Shown here piece after piece: positions 1 through 6,466 of a stretch of DNA of 13,698 nucleotides. The position numbers were made by a program, and so were the translations under genes. The notes beneath the pieces were generated by a model. That model was not told where the DNA came from and did not search any database. It saw only the letters and a list, made by a program, of their open reading frames with translations. Numbering within the stretch: position 1 is the first letter of the stretch; each line of letters opens with the position of its first letter. This stretch comes from JBBDXS01 sp964418365 (GTDB lineage: Bacteria; Chloroflexota; Dehalococcoidia; DSTF01; RBG-16-68-14), in assembly GCA_964418365.1 (NCBI GenBank), contig CAYQLM010000082.1, forward strand, positions 1-13,698, written 5' to 3'.

Positions 1-2
1 AG

Positions 3-875
3 AAGGGCGGCATGCGCGTCGATCCGTTTTACATGCTCAAGGCGCTGCCGAACATGGCCGCGTCGCACCTCACGCTGCGCTTCCAGGCGAAGGCGTACAA
101 CGGAACGATCGTCACGGCCTGCGCCGCGGCGACGCAGGCGATGGGCGAGGCGGCGAGCGTAATCCGCCGCGGCGACGCCGACGCAATGCTCACCGGCGGT
201 ACCGAAGCGGGCATCTGCGAGCTGGGCATGGCGTCCTTCTCCGTCATGAGGGTGCTTTCGACGGAGAGCGCACACCCTGCGAAGGCGAGCCGGCCGTTCG
301 ACGCCAAGCGCGACGGCTTCGTCTCATCGGAAGGCGCGGGCGCGTTCGTGATCGAAGAGCTGGAGCACGCCCGGTCGCGCGGCGCCACCATCCTCGCAGA
401 GATCGCCGGCTTCGCCGCGACCGCCGACGCTTACCACATCGTCGCGCCGTGCGTCGACGGGGACGGCGCTGCCCGCTGCATGCGCCTCGCCATCGAGGAC
501 GCCGGCATCGCGCCCGAGGAGATCGACTACATCAACGCGCACGGAACGTCGACCCCGCTCAACGACGCGGCGGAGACCGCCGGCATCAAGCTCGCGCTCG
601 GCGAGCACGCGTATCAGATCCCTCTCAGCTCCAGCAAGTCGATGCTCGGCCACGCGCTCGGCGCGTCCGGCGCGCTCGAGTCGATCGCGTGCGTGCGGAC
701 GCTGCAGACCGGCATCATCCACCCCACGATCAACTACGAGTTCCCGGACCCCGCCTGCGACCTCGACTACGTGCCGAATGTTCCGCGCCGCGCTGACGTG
801 CGCGTGATCCTGAAGAACAGCTTCGGCTTCGGCGGGCAGAACGCCTGCCTCGTCTTCCGCCGGTACGAGGCCTAG
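3..875 (+). CDS. fabF: Beta-ketoacyl-ACP synthase II (FabF-type), 5' end cut by window edge
   Basis: This ketosynthase condenses malonyl-ACP with an acyl-ACP in fatty-acid chain elongation in the cytosol. The reading frame is open from base 3 with no start visible. Counting from the internal Met at base 12, the active-site Cys is residue 37 (VTACAAATQ), with His177 (NAHGTSTPLND), Lys209 (SSSKSMLGH) and His214. The spacings Cys+140, +172 and +177 equal those of E. coli FabF (C163, H303, K335, H340), so about 125 N-terminal residues lie outside the window and the catalytic part is intact. The C-terminus NSFGFGGQNACLVF is the usual KAS ending. A ketosynthase/chain-length factor of a type II PKS is less likely, because the tetrad is complete and no PKS genes are near. 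The gap to the next gene holds an inverted repeat copy. Confidence 0.93.
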   Translation, partial: KGGMRVDPFYMLKALPNMAASHLTLRFQAKAYNGTIVTACAAATQAMGEAASVIRRGDADAMLTGGTEAGICELGMASFSVMRVLSTESAHPAKASRPFDAKRDGFVSSEGAGAFVIEELEHARSRGATILAEIAGFAATADAYHIVAPCVDGDGAARCMRLAIEDAGIAPEEIDYINAHGTSTPLNDAAETAGIKLALGEHAYQIPLSSSKSMLGHALGASGALESIACVRTLQTGIIHPTINYEFPDPACDLDYVPNVPRRADVRVILKNSFGFGGQNACLVFRRYEA

Positions 876-885
876 GTTGCGCGTC

Positions 886-915
886 TTTCCTTCGCTTTGC
901 TCAGGACAGGCTCGG
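886..915 (-). repeat. Minus-strand copy of the GAGCGnAGCGA intergenic hairpin element
   Basis: Read on the minus strand this is CCTGTCCTGAGCAAAGCGA followed by AGGA. It has the same core as the five plus-strand copies in this window (GAGCGnAGCGA, here with one change) and the same architecture: TCCT (plus 903-906) pairs with AGGA (plus 888-891) around the core. It starts about 11 nt after the fabF stop codon. The stem sequence differs from the other copies but still pairs. Confidence 0.6.
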
Positions 916-960
916 CCAGAGTTGACCTGTGCGCCCTCCAGAGGCGTCGGACTGACGTAG

Positions 961-1890
961 ATGCGGGTTTTTGTTACAGGAGGCGCCGGCTTCATCGGCT
1001 CTCACGTCGCCGGCGTCCTCATCGATCAAGAGCACGAGGTCACCGTCTACGACAACCTCTCGCGCGGGCGGCGCGAGCTGGTGCCCGAAGACGCGCAGTT
1101 CGTCCGCGGCGACATCGGCGATGAGGAAGCGATGACTGCGGCGCTGCGCGGACACGACGCGGTGATCCATCTTGCCGGCTATCTCGAAGTCGGCGTCTCC
1201 GTGCAGAGGCCGGTCGACTTCGCGGTGAACAACATCGTGAACTCGGTGAAGCTCCTCGAGTCCATGAAACACGCCGACGTCGGCAAGATCATCTTCTCTT
1301 CGTCGGCGACGGTGTACGGCGTGCCGAAGCGGCTGCCGCTGCGCGAAGACGATCCGGTCGGCATGCAGGCCAACCCCTACGGCGCAACGAAAGTCTCCGT
1401 CGAGACGTTCCTCGGCGTCTACCACCAGCTCTACGGCTTCGATTGCATCGCGCTCCGCTACTTCAATCCGTACGGCCCAAACGAGCTGTGCGATCCCGAG
1501 ACGCACGCCATGCCCAACATCGTGCGCGCCGCGCTGGAGCGCCGGCCAATCCCGCTGTACTGGAAAGGTGAGCAGGTGCGCGACTACATCTACGTCGATG
1601 ACCTCGCGCGCGCGCACGTGCAGCCGCTAAAGGTGCGCGGCTTCGAGGTATTCAACGTCGGCACGGAGGTCGGCACAAAAGTCATCGATGTCGTCCGCGC
1701 CGTCGAGCGCATCCTCGGCTACGAGGTGCAGATCGAGGACCTCGGCGAGCGTCCAGGCGACGTCGAGGCGCTCATCGCGGCGTCCGAGAAGCTGCGCACG
1801 CAGCTCGGCTGGTCGCCCCAGGTCGATCTCGAGGAGGGCCTGCGGCGCACCATCGCCCACTACCGCGAGCGGCTGGGGATACGAGAGTAG
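961..1890 (+). CDS. NAD-dependent NDP-sugar epimerase, GalE-like (UDP-glucose 4-epimerase family)
   Basis: An extended short-chain dehydrogenase of 309 residues, probably interconverting UDP-glucose and UDP-galactose or a related NDP-sugar for cell-surface glycans. The NAD-binding Rossmann motif GGAGFIGSH is at residues 7-15. The catalytic triad is visible: Ser115 in FSSSATVYG, and Tyr140 and Lys144 in NPYGATK. The Ser-Tyr spacing of 25 matches E. coli GalE (S124, Y149). The block RYFNPYGPNE followed by RDYIYVDDLARAH is typical of the GalE/WbpP group. It is shorter than E. coli GalE (338 aa), so the exact sugar is open. The start is the ATG giving MRVFVTGGAGFIG; no Shine-Dalgarno precedes it. 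A TTGACC at 922-927 could be a -35 box, but no convincing -10 follows. It stands alone after fabF. Confidence 0.88.
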   Translation: MRVFVTGGAGFIGSHVAGVLIDQEHEVTVYDNLSRGRRELVPEDAQFVRGDIGDEEAMTAALRGHDAVIHLAGYLEVGVSVQRPVDFAVNNIVNSVKLLESMKHADVGKIIFSSSATVYGVPKRLPLREDDPVGMQANPYGATKVSVETFLGVYHQLYGFDCIALRYFNPYGPNELCDPETHAMPNIVRAALERRPIPLYWKGEQVRDYIYVDDLARAHVQPLKVRGFEVFNVGTEVGTKVIDVVRAVERILGYEVQIEDLGERPGDVEALIAASEKLRTQLGWSPQVDLEEGLRRTIAHYRERLGIRE

Positions 1891-1949
1891 CGACCCCGAG
1901 CCACCCTCCGAAAACCCTTCGCTGCGATCAGCGTGACACACATACCACT

Positions 1950-1980
1950 GTCATTCCGAGCGAAGCGAGGAATCTGATCC
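1950..1980 (+). repeat. GTCAT..GAGCGAAGCGA intergenic element, simple form
   Basis: A short element, GTCATTCCGAGCGAAGCGA then GGAATCTG. ATTCC (1953-1957) pairs with GGAAT (1969-1973) around the 11-nt loop GAGCGAAGCGA. It lies 59 nt after the epimerase stop codon. It is the copy with no inserted module and serves as the reference form for comparison with the copies at 5098, 5271, 7873 and 9118. Confidence 0.75.
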
Positions 1981-2007
1981 GTTCGCGATAACACTTCGAT
2001 CTCGGCC

Positions 2008-2065
2008 GTAAGGACGAACCTTCAGGTTCGTCCGCCGGTGGACGGAGCTGAAGCTCCGTCCCTAC
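2008..2065. repeat. Tandem perfect hairpins in inverted arrangement
   Basis: Two 22-nt perfect inverted repeats lie side by side. The first (2012-2033) has a 10-bp stem GGACGAACCT / AGGTTCGTCC with loop TC. The second (2040-2061) has stem GGACGGAGCT / AGCTCCGTCC with loop GA. Six bases separate them. The centres are CTTCAG and its reverse complement CTGAAG, so the second is an inverted relative of the first. The outer ends GTAAGGAC (2008-2015) and GTCCCTAC (2058-2065) are also complementary at 7 of 8 positions, so one large cruciform is possible. There is no T-run, so it is not a classical intrinsic terminator. It lies between the epimerase and the acyl-CoA dehydrogenase promoter region. Confidence 0.8.
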
Positions 2066-2139
2066 TTCTGCACTCGCCTGCTCCATCGAGCCACGATTCC
2101 CGATTTCGCCTTCGAGGTTTGTTTCCAATAACTTTGCGC

Positions 2140-2145
2140 TAGTAT
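2140..2145 (+). promoter_or_regulatory. Candidate -10 box for a leaderless acyl-CoA dehydrogenase transcript
   Basis: TAGTAT ends 6 nt before the ATG at 2152, so transcription would begin at or next to the start codon. No good -35 is visible; TTTGTT at 2118-2123 is the nearest poor match. The surrounding 40 bases are noticeably more A+T-rich than the coding sequence. The only ribosome-site-like bases before the ATG are a weak GAGG. Confidence 0.35.
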
Positions 2146-2151
2146 TGAGGC

Positions 2152-3402
2152 ATGACTGCTGTACAAGAACCTCCCGCTCAGGCACCAACACTTTCGTTTT
2201 CGCTCGACCTCAACGATGAGCAGCGCCAGCTCCAGGAGTGGGTGCACGGTTTCGCTGAGAAGGTGATCCGTCCCGCGGCTCATGAGTGGGACGAGCGCGA
2301 AGAGACACCCTGGCCGATCATCTCGGAAGCCGCGAAGGTCGGCATCTACAGCCCCCAGTTTCTCGCGCATCTCACGTCCGACCCAACCGGTCTCATGCTG
2401 CCCATCGGTATCGAGGAGATCTTCTGGGGCGACGCGGGCATCGGCATGGCGCTCATGGGTACGTCGCTCGCGGTCGCGGCCCTCTTCGGCAACGCCCAGC
2501 CCGATCAGATGATCGAATGGGTCCCACAGTGCTTCGGCACGCCGGAGCAGCCGCAGCTCGGCGCGTTCTGCGTCTCCGAGCCGGACGCCGGCTCCGACGT
2601 CTCCGCGCTCAAGACGCGCGCCGTCTACGATCAGGCGAAGGACGAGTGGGCCCTCAACGGTCAGAAGACCTGGATCAGCAACGGCGGCATCGCAGCCGTG
2701 CACGTCGTCGTCGCCTCGGTCGATCCCGAGCTCGGCACGCGCGGCCAGGCGTCGTTCGTCGTGCCGCCGGGCACGCCGGGCCTGCGACAGGGCGTCAAAT
2801 TCAAGAAGCACGGCATCCGCGCCTCGCACACCGCCGAAGTTTTCCTCGACGACGTGCGCGTGCCCGGCCGCTGCCTCCTCGGAGGCAAGGAGAAGCTGGA
2901 CGCGCGCCTCGCGAAGGCCCGCGAAGGCAAGCGCACCGGCCAGCAGGCCGCGCTCGGCACATTCGAGGCGACGCGCCCGTCCGTCGGCGCGATGGCCGTG
3001 GGCGTCGGCCGAGCGGCGTACGAGTACGCGCTCGACTACGCGATCCAGCGCAAGCAGTTCGGCCGCCCGATCATCCAAAACCAGGCCATCTCCTTCATGC
3101 TGGCCGATATGAAGACCGAGCTCGATTGCGCGCGGCTGCTCGTTTGGCGCGCCGCGTGGATGGCGCGCAACCGCAAGCCGTTCGACTGCGCCGAGGGCTC
3201 GATGTCGAAGCTCAAGGCGGGCGAGATGTCCGTCTGGGTGACCGAGCGCGCGATCCAGATCCTCGGCGGCATGGGCTACGTGCGTGAGACGCCCGTGGAG
3301 CGCTGGCACCGCGACGCGAAGATCTTCACCATTTTCGAGGGCACCTCGGAGATCCAGCGCCTGGTCATCGCCCGCGCCATCTCCGGCCAGCAGCTCCGTT
3401 AG
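2152..3402 (+). CDS. Acyl-CoA dehydrogenase (FAD-dependent)
   Basis: A 416-residue flavoenzyme that introduces the alpha,beta double bond into an acyl-CoA and passes electrons to ETF. The FAD/substrate signature AFCVSEPDAGSDVSALKTRA begins at residue 138, followed by the beta-domain motif GQKTWISNG. The C-terminal domain has the typical AIQRKQFGRPI and QILGGMGYVRE blocks. The catalytic base is expected at Glu396 in IFEGTSEIQRL, aligned with E376 of medium-chain enzymes. The length is slightly above the usual 380-390 because of a basic stretch after CLLGG (about residues 243-265). The block ALGTFEATRP that follows is seen in an actinobacterial and chloroflexal ACAD subgroup (from memory). The chain length of the substrate cannot be read. 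The start is MTAVQEP at 2152. No ETF or thiolase genes are adjacent. Confidence 0.92.
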   Translation: MTAVQEPPAQAPTLSFSLDLNDEQRQLQEWVHGFAEKVIRPAAHEWDEREETPWPIISEAAKVGIYSPQFLAHLTSDPTGLMLPIGIEEIFWGDAGIGMALMGTSLAVAALFGNAQPDQMIEWVPQCFGTPEQPQLGAFCVSEPDAGSDVSALKTRAVYDQAKDEWALNGQKTWISNGGIAAVHVVVASVDPELGTRGQASFVVPPGTPGLRQGVKFKKHGIRASHTAEVFLDDVRVPGRCLLGGKEKLDARLAKAREGKRTGQQAALGTFEATRPSVGAMAVGVGRAAYEYALDYAIQRKQFGRPIIQNQAISFMLADMKTELDCARLLVWRAAWMARNRKPFDCAEGSMSKLKAGEMSVWVTERAIQILGGMGYVRETPVERWHRDAKIFTIFEGTSEIQRLVIARAISGQQLR

Positions 3403-3484
3403 CGCCCTCGTAACCCAACCGTAACTTCGCCTCGGCGCAGGGCTCCTTCGGGTTGCGTAGACTACCCGCAGGGAGAGCAGCGTC

Positions 3485-4165
3485 ATGGCGAAACAGCAAA
3501 CGGCCGGAAGCTACTTCGAGACCATTGTTGCGGCGTACGACTCTCGCATACGGCGCGGGCTGCCCCGCTACGACGAGATGCTCGCCGAGCTCGCGCGAAC
3601 TCTCCCGACGACCGCGAACGATGTCCTGGAGCTTGGCTGCGGCACCGGCGCACTCTCGCTGCGTATCGCCGAGCGCTACCCAAGCGCGCATCTTACGCTC
3701 GTCGACGCGGCCCCCTCGATGCTAGAGGTCGCCCGGCAGCAGCTCGCTTCCGTCACGTCGCGCGTTCGCTTCGTCGAGGCGACGTTCGAGGATCTCGCCC
3801 TCGATACAGGGCGCTGGGACGTGATCGCGGCGAGCATGAGCCTGCACCACCTCGCCGATAAGCAGCCGTTCTATCGGAAGCTGCGGCTCGCGCTGCGCGA
3901 AGAGGGCGTGCTCGCTTTCGCCGATGAGCTCACCGGCGCAACCGCGTACACCCAGGAGCTCCACTGGAACGACTGGCTCGCCTTCGCCCGCCAGCCCGGG
4001 CATCTCTCCGAAGAAGAGATCAGCGGCATCATCGAGCACATGAACGTCCTCGACCACTACGAGACGCTGCCGGCCCAGCTCGAGCTGCTTCGAGCGGCAG
4101 GATTCCGTGAAGTGGATTGCGTTTGGCGCAACGTGAACTACGGCATCTTCGTCGCCGTCGCCTAG
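3485..4165 (+). CDS. Class I SAM-dependent methyltransferase
   Basis: A soluble 226-residue methyltransferase. Motif I is LELGCGTGALSLRIAE at residues 48-63, and the acidic residue closing beta 2 is Asp74 (LTLVDAAPSM). A post-I region (VRFVEATFEDLAL) and motif IV-like stretch (WDVIAASMSLHHL) follow, the last being common in small-molecule methyltransferases of the Methyltransf_11/25 type. The C-terminus (LELLRAAGFREVDCVWRNVNYGIFVAVA) is the usual final strand pair. The acceptor substrate cannot be inferred. A good Shine-Dalgarno GGGAGAG (3471-3477) stands 7 nt before the ATG and fixes the start. The 82-nt gap to the acyl-CoA dehydrogenase contains TAGACT at 3458-3463 as a possible -10, so it may have its own promoter. 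Confidence 0.88.
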   Translation: MAKQQTAGSYFETIVAAYDSRIRRGLPRYDEMLAELARTLPTTANDVLELGCGTGALSLRIAERYPSAHLTLVDAAPSMLEVARQQLASVTSRVRFVEATFEDLALDTGRWDVIAASMSLHHLADKQPFYRKLRLALREEGVLAFADELTGATAYTQELHWNDWLAFARQPGHLSEEEISGIIEHMNVLDHYETLPAQLELLRAAGFREVDCVWRNVNYGIFVAVA

Positions 4166-4227
4166 CGACGCGCATCGCCTAGCCGCGTCCCGTGCTATCC
4201 TAACGCCGCATCAGGAGGACGCTCGCC

Positions 4228-5088
4228 ATGATCCCCACGCAACCCTTCGGCTCGACGGGCCATGAGAGCACGCGCGTCATCTTCGGCGCAGCGGCGCTGT
4301 TCACGGCCGACGACGAGACCGGCACCCGCGCGCTCGATCTCGTGCTCGCGAGCGGCGTCAACCACATCGATACCGCCGCCGGCTACGGGCGATCGGAGCG
4401 CAAGGTCGGCGCCTGGATGCCGCAGCACCGCGATCGCTTCTTTCTCGCCACGAAGACCGGCGAGCGCACCTACGAGAAGGCCCGCGACCAGATCAAACAC
4501 TCCCTCGAGCGGCTGCAGACCGACCACGTCGACCTGATCCAGCTCCACAACCTCGTCGACGAAACGGAGTGGGAGACGGCCATGGGCCCGGGCGGCGCGC
4601 TGGAAGCCGCTATCGAGGCTCGCGAGCAAGGCCTCGCGCGGTTCATCGGCGTCACGGGCCACGGCATCACCGTCGCGGCCATGCACCTGCGCAGCCTCGA
4701 TCGCTTCCCGTTCGATTCCGTCCTGCTGCCATACAACTACACGATGATGCAGAACGCGCAGTACGCGGCCGACTTCGAGGCGCTGTCGCGTGTCTGCGCC
4801 GAGCGCGGCGTCGCCATGCAGACGATCAAGGGCCTCACGCGCAAGCCCTGGGACGACGGCCAGGAGCGCAGCACCTCGACGTGGTACGAGGCGCTTGCTG
4901 AGCAACAGGACATCGATCGCGCCGTGCACTACGTGCTGGGCCGGCCGGGCGTCTTCCTGAACACCGCCTCGGACCTGACGCTCTTCTCGAAGATCGTCGA
5001 CGCGGCGGAGCGCTTCTCCGCCAGGCCATCGGACGCTGACATGCAGAGCCTCGCGTCGTCGCGCAGCATGGCCCCGCTGTTTACGTAA
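4228..5088 (+). CDS. Aldo/keto reductase family oxidoreductase
   Basis: An NAD(P)H-dependent (alpha/beta)8-barrel reductase of 286 residues. The full catalytic tetrad is visible: Asp48 and Tyr53 in HIDTAAGYGRSE, Lys76 in FLATKTGER, and His107 in DLIQLHNL. The GVTGHG segment and the QTIKGLTRKPW region fit the bacterial AKR subgroup that includes uncharacterised ferredoxin-like AKRs, but no Fe-S cysteines follow the barrel, so it is a plain AKR. The usual C-terminal cofactor loop is short. Shine-Dalgarno AGGAGGA (4213-4219) supports the start. TATCCT (4196-4201) is a possible -10. It follows the methyltransferase by 62 nt on the same strand. Only nine bases separate its stop codon from the next repeat element. 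Confidence 0.9.
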   Translation: MIPTQPFGSTGHESTRVIFGAAALFTADDETGTRALDLVLASGVNHIDTAAGYGRSERKVGAWMPQHRDRFFLATKTGERTYEKARDQIKHSLERLQTDHVDLIQLHNLVDETEWETAMGPGGALEAAIEAREQGLARFIGVTGHGITVAAMHLRSLDRFPFDSVLLPYNYTMMQNAQYAADFEALSRVCAERGVAMQTIKGLTRKPWDDGQERSTSTWYEALAEQQDIDRAVHYVLGRPGVFLNTASDLTLFSKIVDAAERFSARPSDADMQSLASSRSMAPLFT

Positions 5089-5097
5089 ACCCTCCCC

Positions 5098-5153
5098 GTC
5101 ATTCCGAGCGCAGCGACCTATCCGCCTCAGGAGGAGGATCCTCGTCGCTCCCC
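5098..5153 (+). repeat. GTCAT..GAGCGCAGCGA element with 19-nt central module, degraded stem
   Basis: Begins 9 nt after the aldo/keto reductase stop. GTCATTCCGAGCGCAGCGA is followed by the 19-nt module CCTATCCGCCTCAGGAGGA and then GGATCC. The element at 7873 has a homologous 19-nt module at the same place. The stem is imperfect here (ATTCC against GGATC pairs at only three positions). The module itself can fold weakly (TCCGCC against GGAGGA, one mismatch). Confidence 0.65.
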
Positions 5154-5167
5154 TTCACCAACCGTCA

Positions 5168-5230
5168 CCACGCAGGGCGAGATGTTTGGCGGGCAATGTA
5201 GGGGCGGCCTTCATGGCCGCCCACAACGTC
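5168..5230 (+). repeat. 63-bp direct repeat, copy 1, with GGGCGGCC hairpin
   Basis: This copy and the one at 5322-5384 are each 63 bp and match at 53 positions with no gaps. They share the left end CCACGCAGGGCGAGA, a diverged middle, and a 26-nt right block containing TGTAGGGGCGGCC. The hairpin is GGGCGGCC (5202-5209), loop TTCAT, GGCCGCCC (5215-5222). The pair flanks another element (5271-5300). There is no coding potential worth calling in this gap. Confidence 0.8.
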
Positions 5231-5270
5231 TCGCTCATCCAAGGCGGTGCGGGATCCCGGCATCCTTCTT

Positions 5271-5300
5271 GTCATCCTGAGCGAACCGAAGGATATTTCG
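5271..5300 (+). repeat. GTCAT..GAGCGAACCGA element, simple form
   Basis: GTCATCCTGAGCGAACCGA then AGGATATTTCG. ATCCT (5274-5278) pairs with AGGAT (5290-5294). It lies between the two 63-bp direct repeats and carries no inserted module. It follows CATCCTTCTT and lies about 180 nt after the aldo/keto reductase stop. Confidence 0.7.
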
Positions 5301-5321
5301 CCGCTCCCTCCGCCGCGGTCG

Positions 5322-5384
5322 CCACGCAGGGCGAGACGTCCCGTTGGAACTGTAGGGGCGGCCTTCATGGCCGCCCGCAACATC
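5322..5384 (+). repeat. 63-bp direct repeat, copy 2, overlapping the 3' end of the beta-propeller gene
   Basis: Second copy of the 5168-5230 repeat. The hairpin GGGCGGCC (5356-5363) / GGCCGCCC (5369-5376) with loop TTCAT is identical to that in copy 1. The right edge of homology (5384) falls inside the minus-strand stop codon of the propeller gene (5383-5385), so the repeat begins exactly where that gene ends. This hairpin would lie in the 3' untranslated part of the propeller mRNA. Confidence 0.8.
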
Positions 5385-6366
5385 AGACCGTGTACACCCG
5401 CTCGCTCGGGCCGCGCAGCAGCAGCGCCGATGAGCCGTCCGCCTGCCCGCCGTGGTGGGGCCGCCAGAACGGCCCGACGAGGTTGTCCTCCGTCCCGCTT
5501 ACGACCTGCTCCACGCGATCGCCTGCGAAGCGTAGCAGCGAGCCACCCTCGCCGCAGAGCAGCGCGTACTCGCCGCTCGGGTGCCACGACGCGCCGAGCA
5601 GCGCGCCTCCTCCTGAGGCGGACTCGCCTGCGGCTCGCGACGCCTCCACCGCTCGATAGCTGAAGCCTGCGCCGTCGTAGACGAGCAGCTTGTTCGACGC
5701 GCGGCCGTCGCCGCCGTACGCGTAGCCCGCGATGAGCGCGCGGCGGCCGTCCGGATGCCAATCGACCGCGAGGAAGTCGTCCTCGTCGTCGCTGTGCAGC
5801 AGCGCCTGCAGGTACACGCCGTCGCACTTGTAAAGGGGATGCGGCCGCGGGTAGCCCGCCCAGCGGCTCGCGTACGCTCCGACGAGCGCATACGCGCCGT
5901 CGGGTCGCCACGCGACGCAGCGCAGCGTGTGCGCGCGATCGCCAGGCACCGGCGTCACGCTCTCGCTCGACGCGTCGTAGCGCAGGACCGTTCCTGCATT
6001 GCCCACGATCAGCGCGACGCCACCATCGGGCCGCCACGCGGCGCGGCGCAGGTTCTCCGTCGTGCCGCTCGCGAGCGCGCGCACGGAGCCGTCCTGCCAC
6101 AACAGCAGCGCTCCGCGATTGCCCACGAGCAGCGCCCGTGTGCCATCCGGCGAGAACGCCGCGCCGCGCAGGTTATGCCGAGTGCCCGTCACGATAGGTT
6201 CCGCGCGGGCACTGCGGGCGTCGTAACGCACGGCTGTGCCGCCGTTGCCTGCGAGCAGGCACCACGAGCCCCCGGGATGCCACGCTGCCCAGCGCAGCGG
6301 CTTCGCCGCGCGCAGTTCGAGCGCATTGAGACGCTCGCCATCGAAGACGTACACTTGCGCAGCCAT
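5383..6366 (-). CDS. Seven-bladed beta-propeller repeat protein, function unknown
   Basis: A cytosolic 327-residue repeat protein with no signal peptide or membrane segment. Seven blades are visible, each centred on a motif of the type L-R-x-A-A-W-x-P-D-G-x-x-A-L-L-V-G-N-x-G followed by RYD. The core aromatic residues are W29, F71, W111, W153, W203, W261 and W301. Spacing is about 40-42 except around blades 4-5 (50 and 58), which carry longer loops rich in Tyr, Pro and acidic residues (about 165-198). This is a WD40/YCF48-like fold of the kind that usually forms a protein-interaction platform. No catalytic domain is attached, so no function is assigned. The start is MAAQVYVFDG; there is no Shine-Dalgarno, but a TACAAT box ends 8 nt upstream. 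It is divergent from the F420 genes across 100 bp. Confidence 0.82.
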   Translation of the reverse strand: MAAQVYVFDGERLNALELRAAKPLRWAAWHPGGSWCLLAGNGGTAVRYDARSARAEPIVTGTRHNLRGAAFSPDGTRALLVGNRGALLLWQDGSVRALASGTTENLRRAAWRPDGGVALIVGNAGTVLRYDASSESVTPVPGDRAHTLRCVAWRPDGAYALVGAYASRWAGYPRPHPLYKCDGVYLQALLHSDDEDDFLAVDWHPDGRRALIAGYAYGGDGRASNKLLVYDGAGFSYRAVEASRAAGESASGGGALLGASWHPSGEYALLCGEGGSLLRFAGDRVEQVVSGTEDNLVGPFWRPHHGGQADGSSALLLRGPSERVYTV

Positions 6367-6374
6367 CGAGTCTC

Positions 6375-6380
6375 ATTGTA
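6375..6380 (-). promoter_or_regulatory. Candidate -10 box, leaderless start of the beta-propeller gene
   Basis: On the minus strand TACAAT stands 8 nt before the ATG (6364-6366). It differs from the TATAAT consensus at one base. The likely transcription start is at or within a base or two of the start codon, and no ribosome-binding site is visible. No -35 hexamer is recognised at the expected distance. Confidence 0.4.
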
Positions 6381-6404
6381 GCCGTAGGCCACCTCGGACG
6401 CGGC

Positions 6405-6433
6405 TCGGGCTTCAGCCCGACAGGCTGCAGCCT
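6405..6433. repeat. Adjacent palindromes in the divergent intergenic region
   Basis: TCGGGCT (6405-6411) pairs with AGCCCGA (6414-6420) across loop TC, giving again a CTTCAG centre. One base further is the perfect 12-bp palindrome AGGCTGCAGCCT (6422-6433). They sit between the divergent propeller and F420 genes, so they could be a regulatory site, but the resemblance to the hairpins at 2012-2061 makes a dispersed repeat more likely. Confidence 0.6.
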
Positions 6434-6466
6434 CCCACGGCATTGGTCATGATAGGATGGAGCGCC

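Noticed and set aside
2062..3486. Long minus-strand open frame (474 codons) opposite the acyl-CoA dehydrogenase
   Set aside because: Composition is that of a reverse shadow of a high-G+C gene (runs of Arg, Ala, Asp, His), with no recognisable domain, while the plus frame has a full set of family motifs.
4158..4183. 9-nt direct repeat TCGCCTAGC around the methyltransferase stop codon
   Set aside because: Too short to be meaningful in this composition; no flanking structure.
5089..5382. CRISPR array or insertion sequence in the repeat-rich gap
   Set aside because: The repeats are few, unequal and not regularly spaced, no cas or transposase gene is present, and no long terminal inverted repeats frame the gap.
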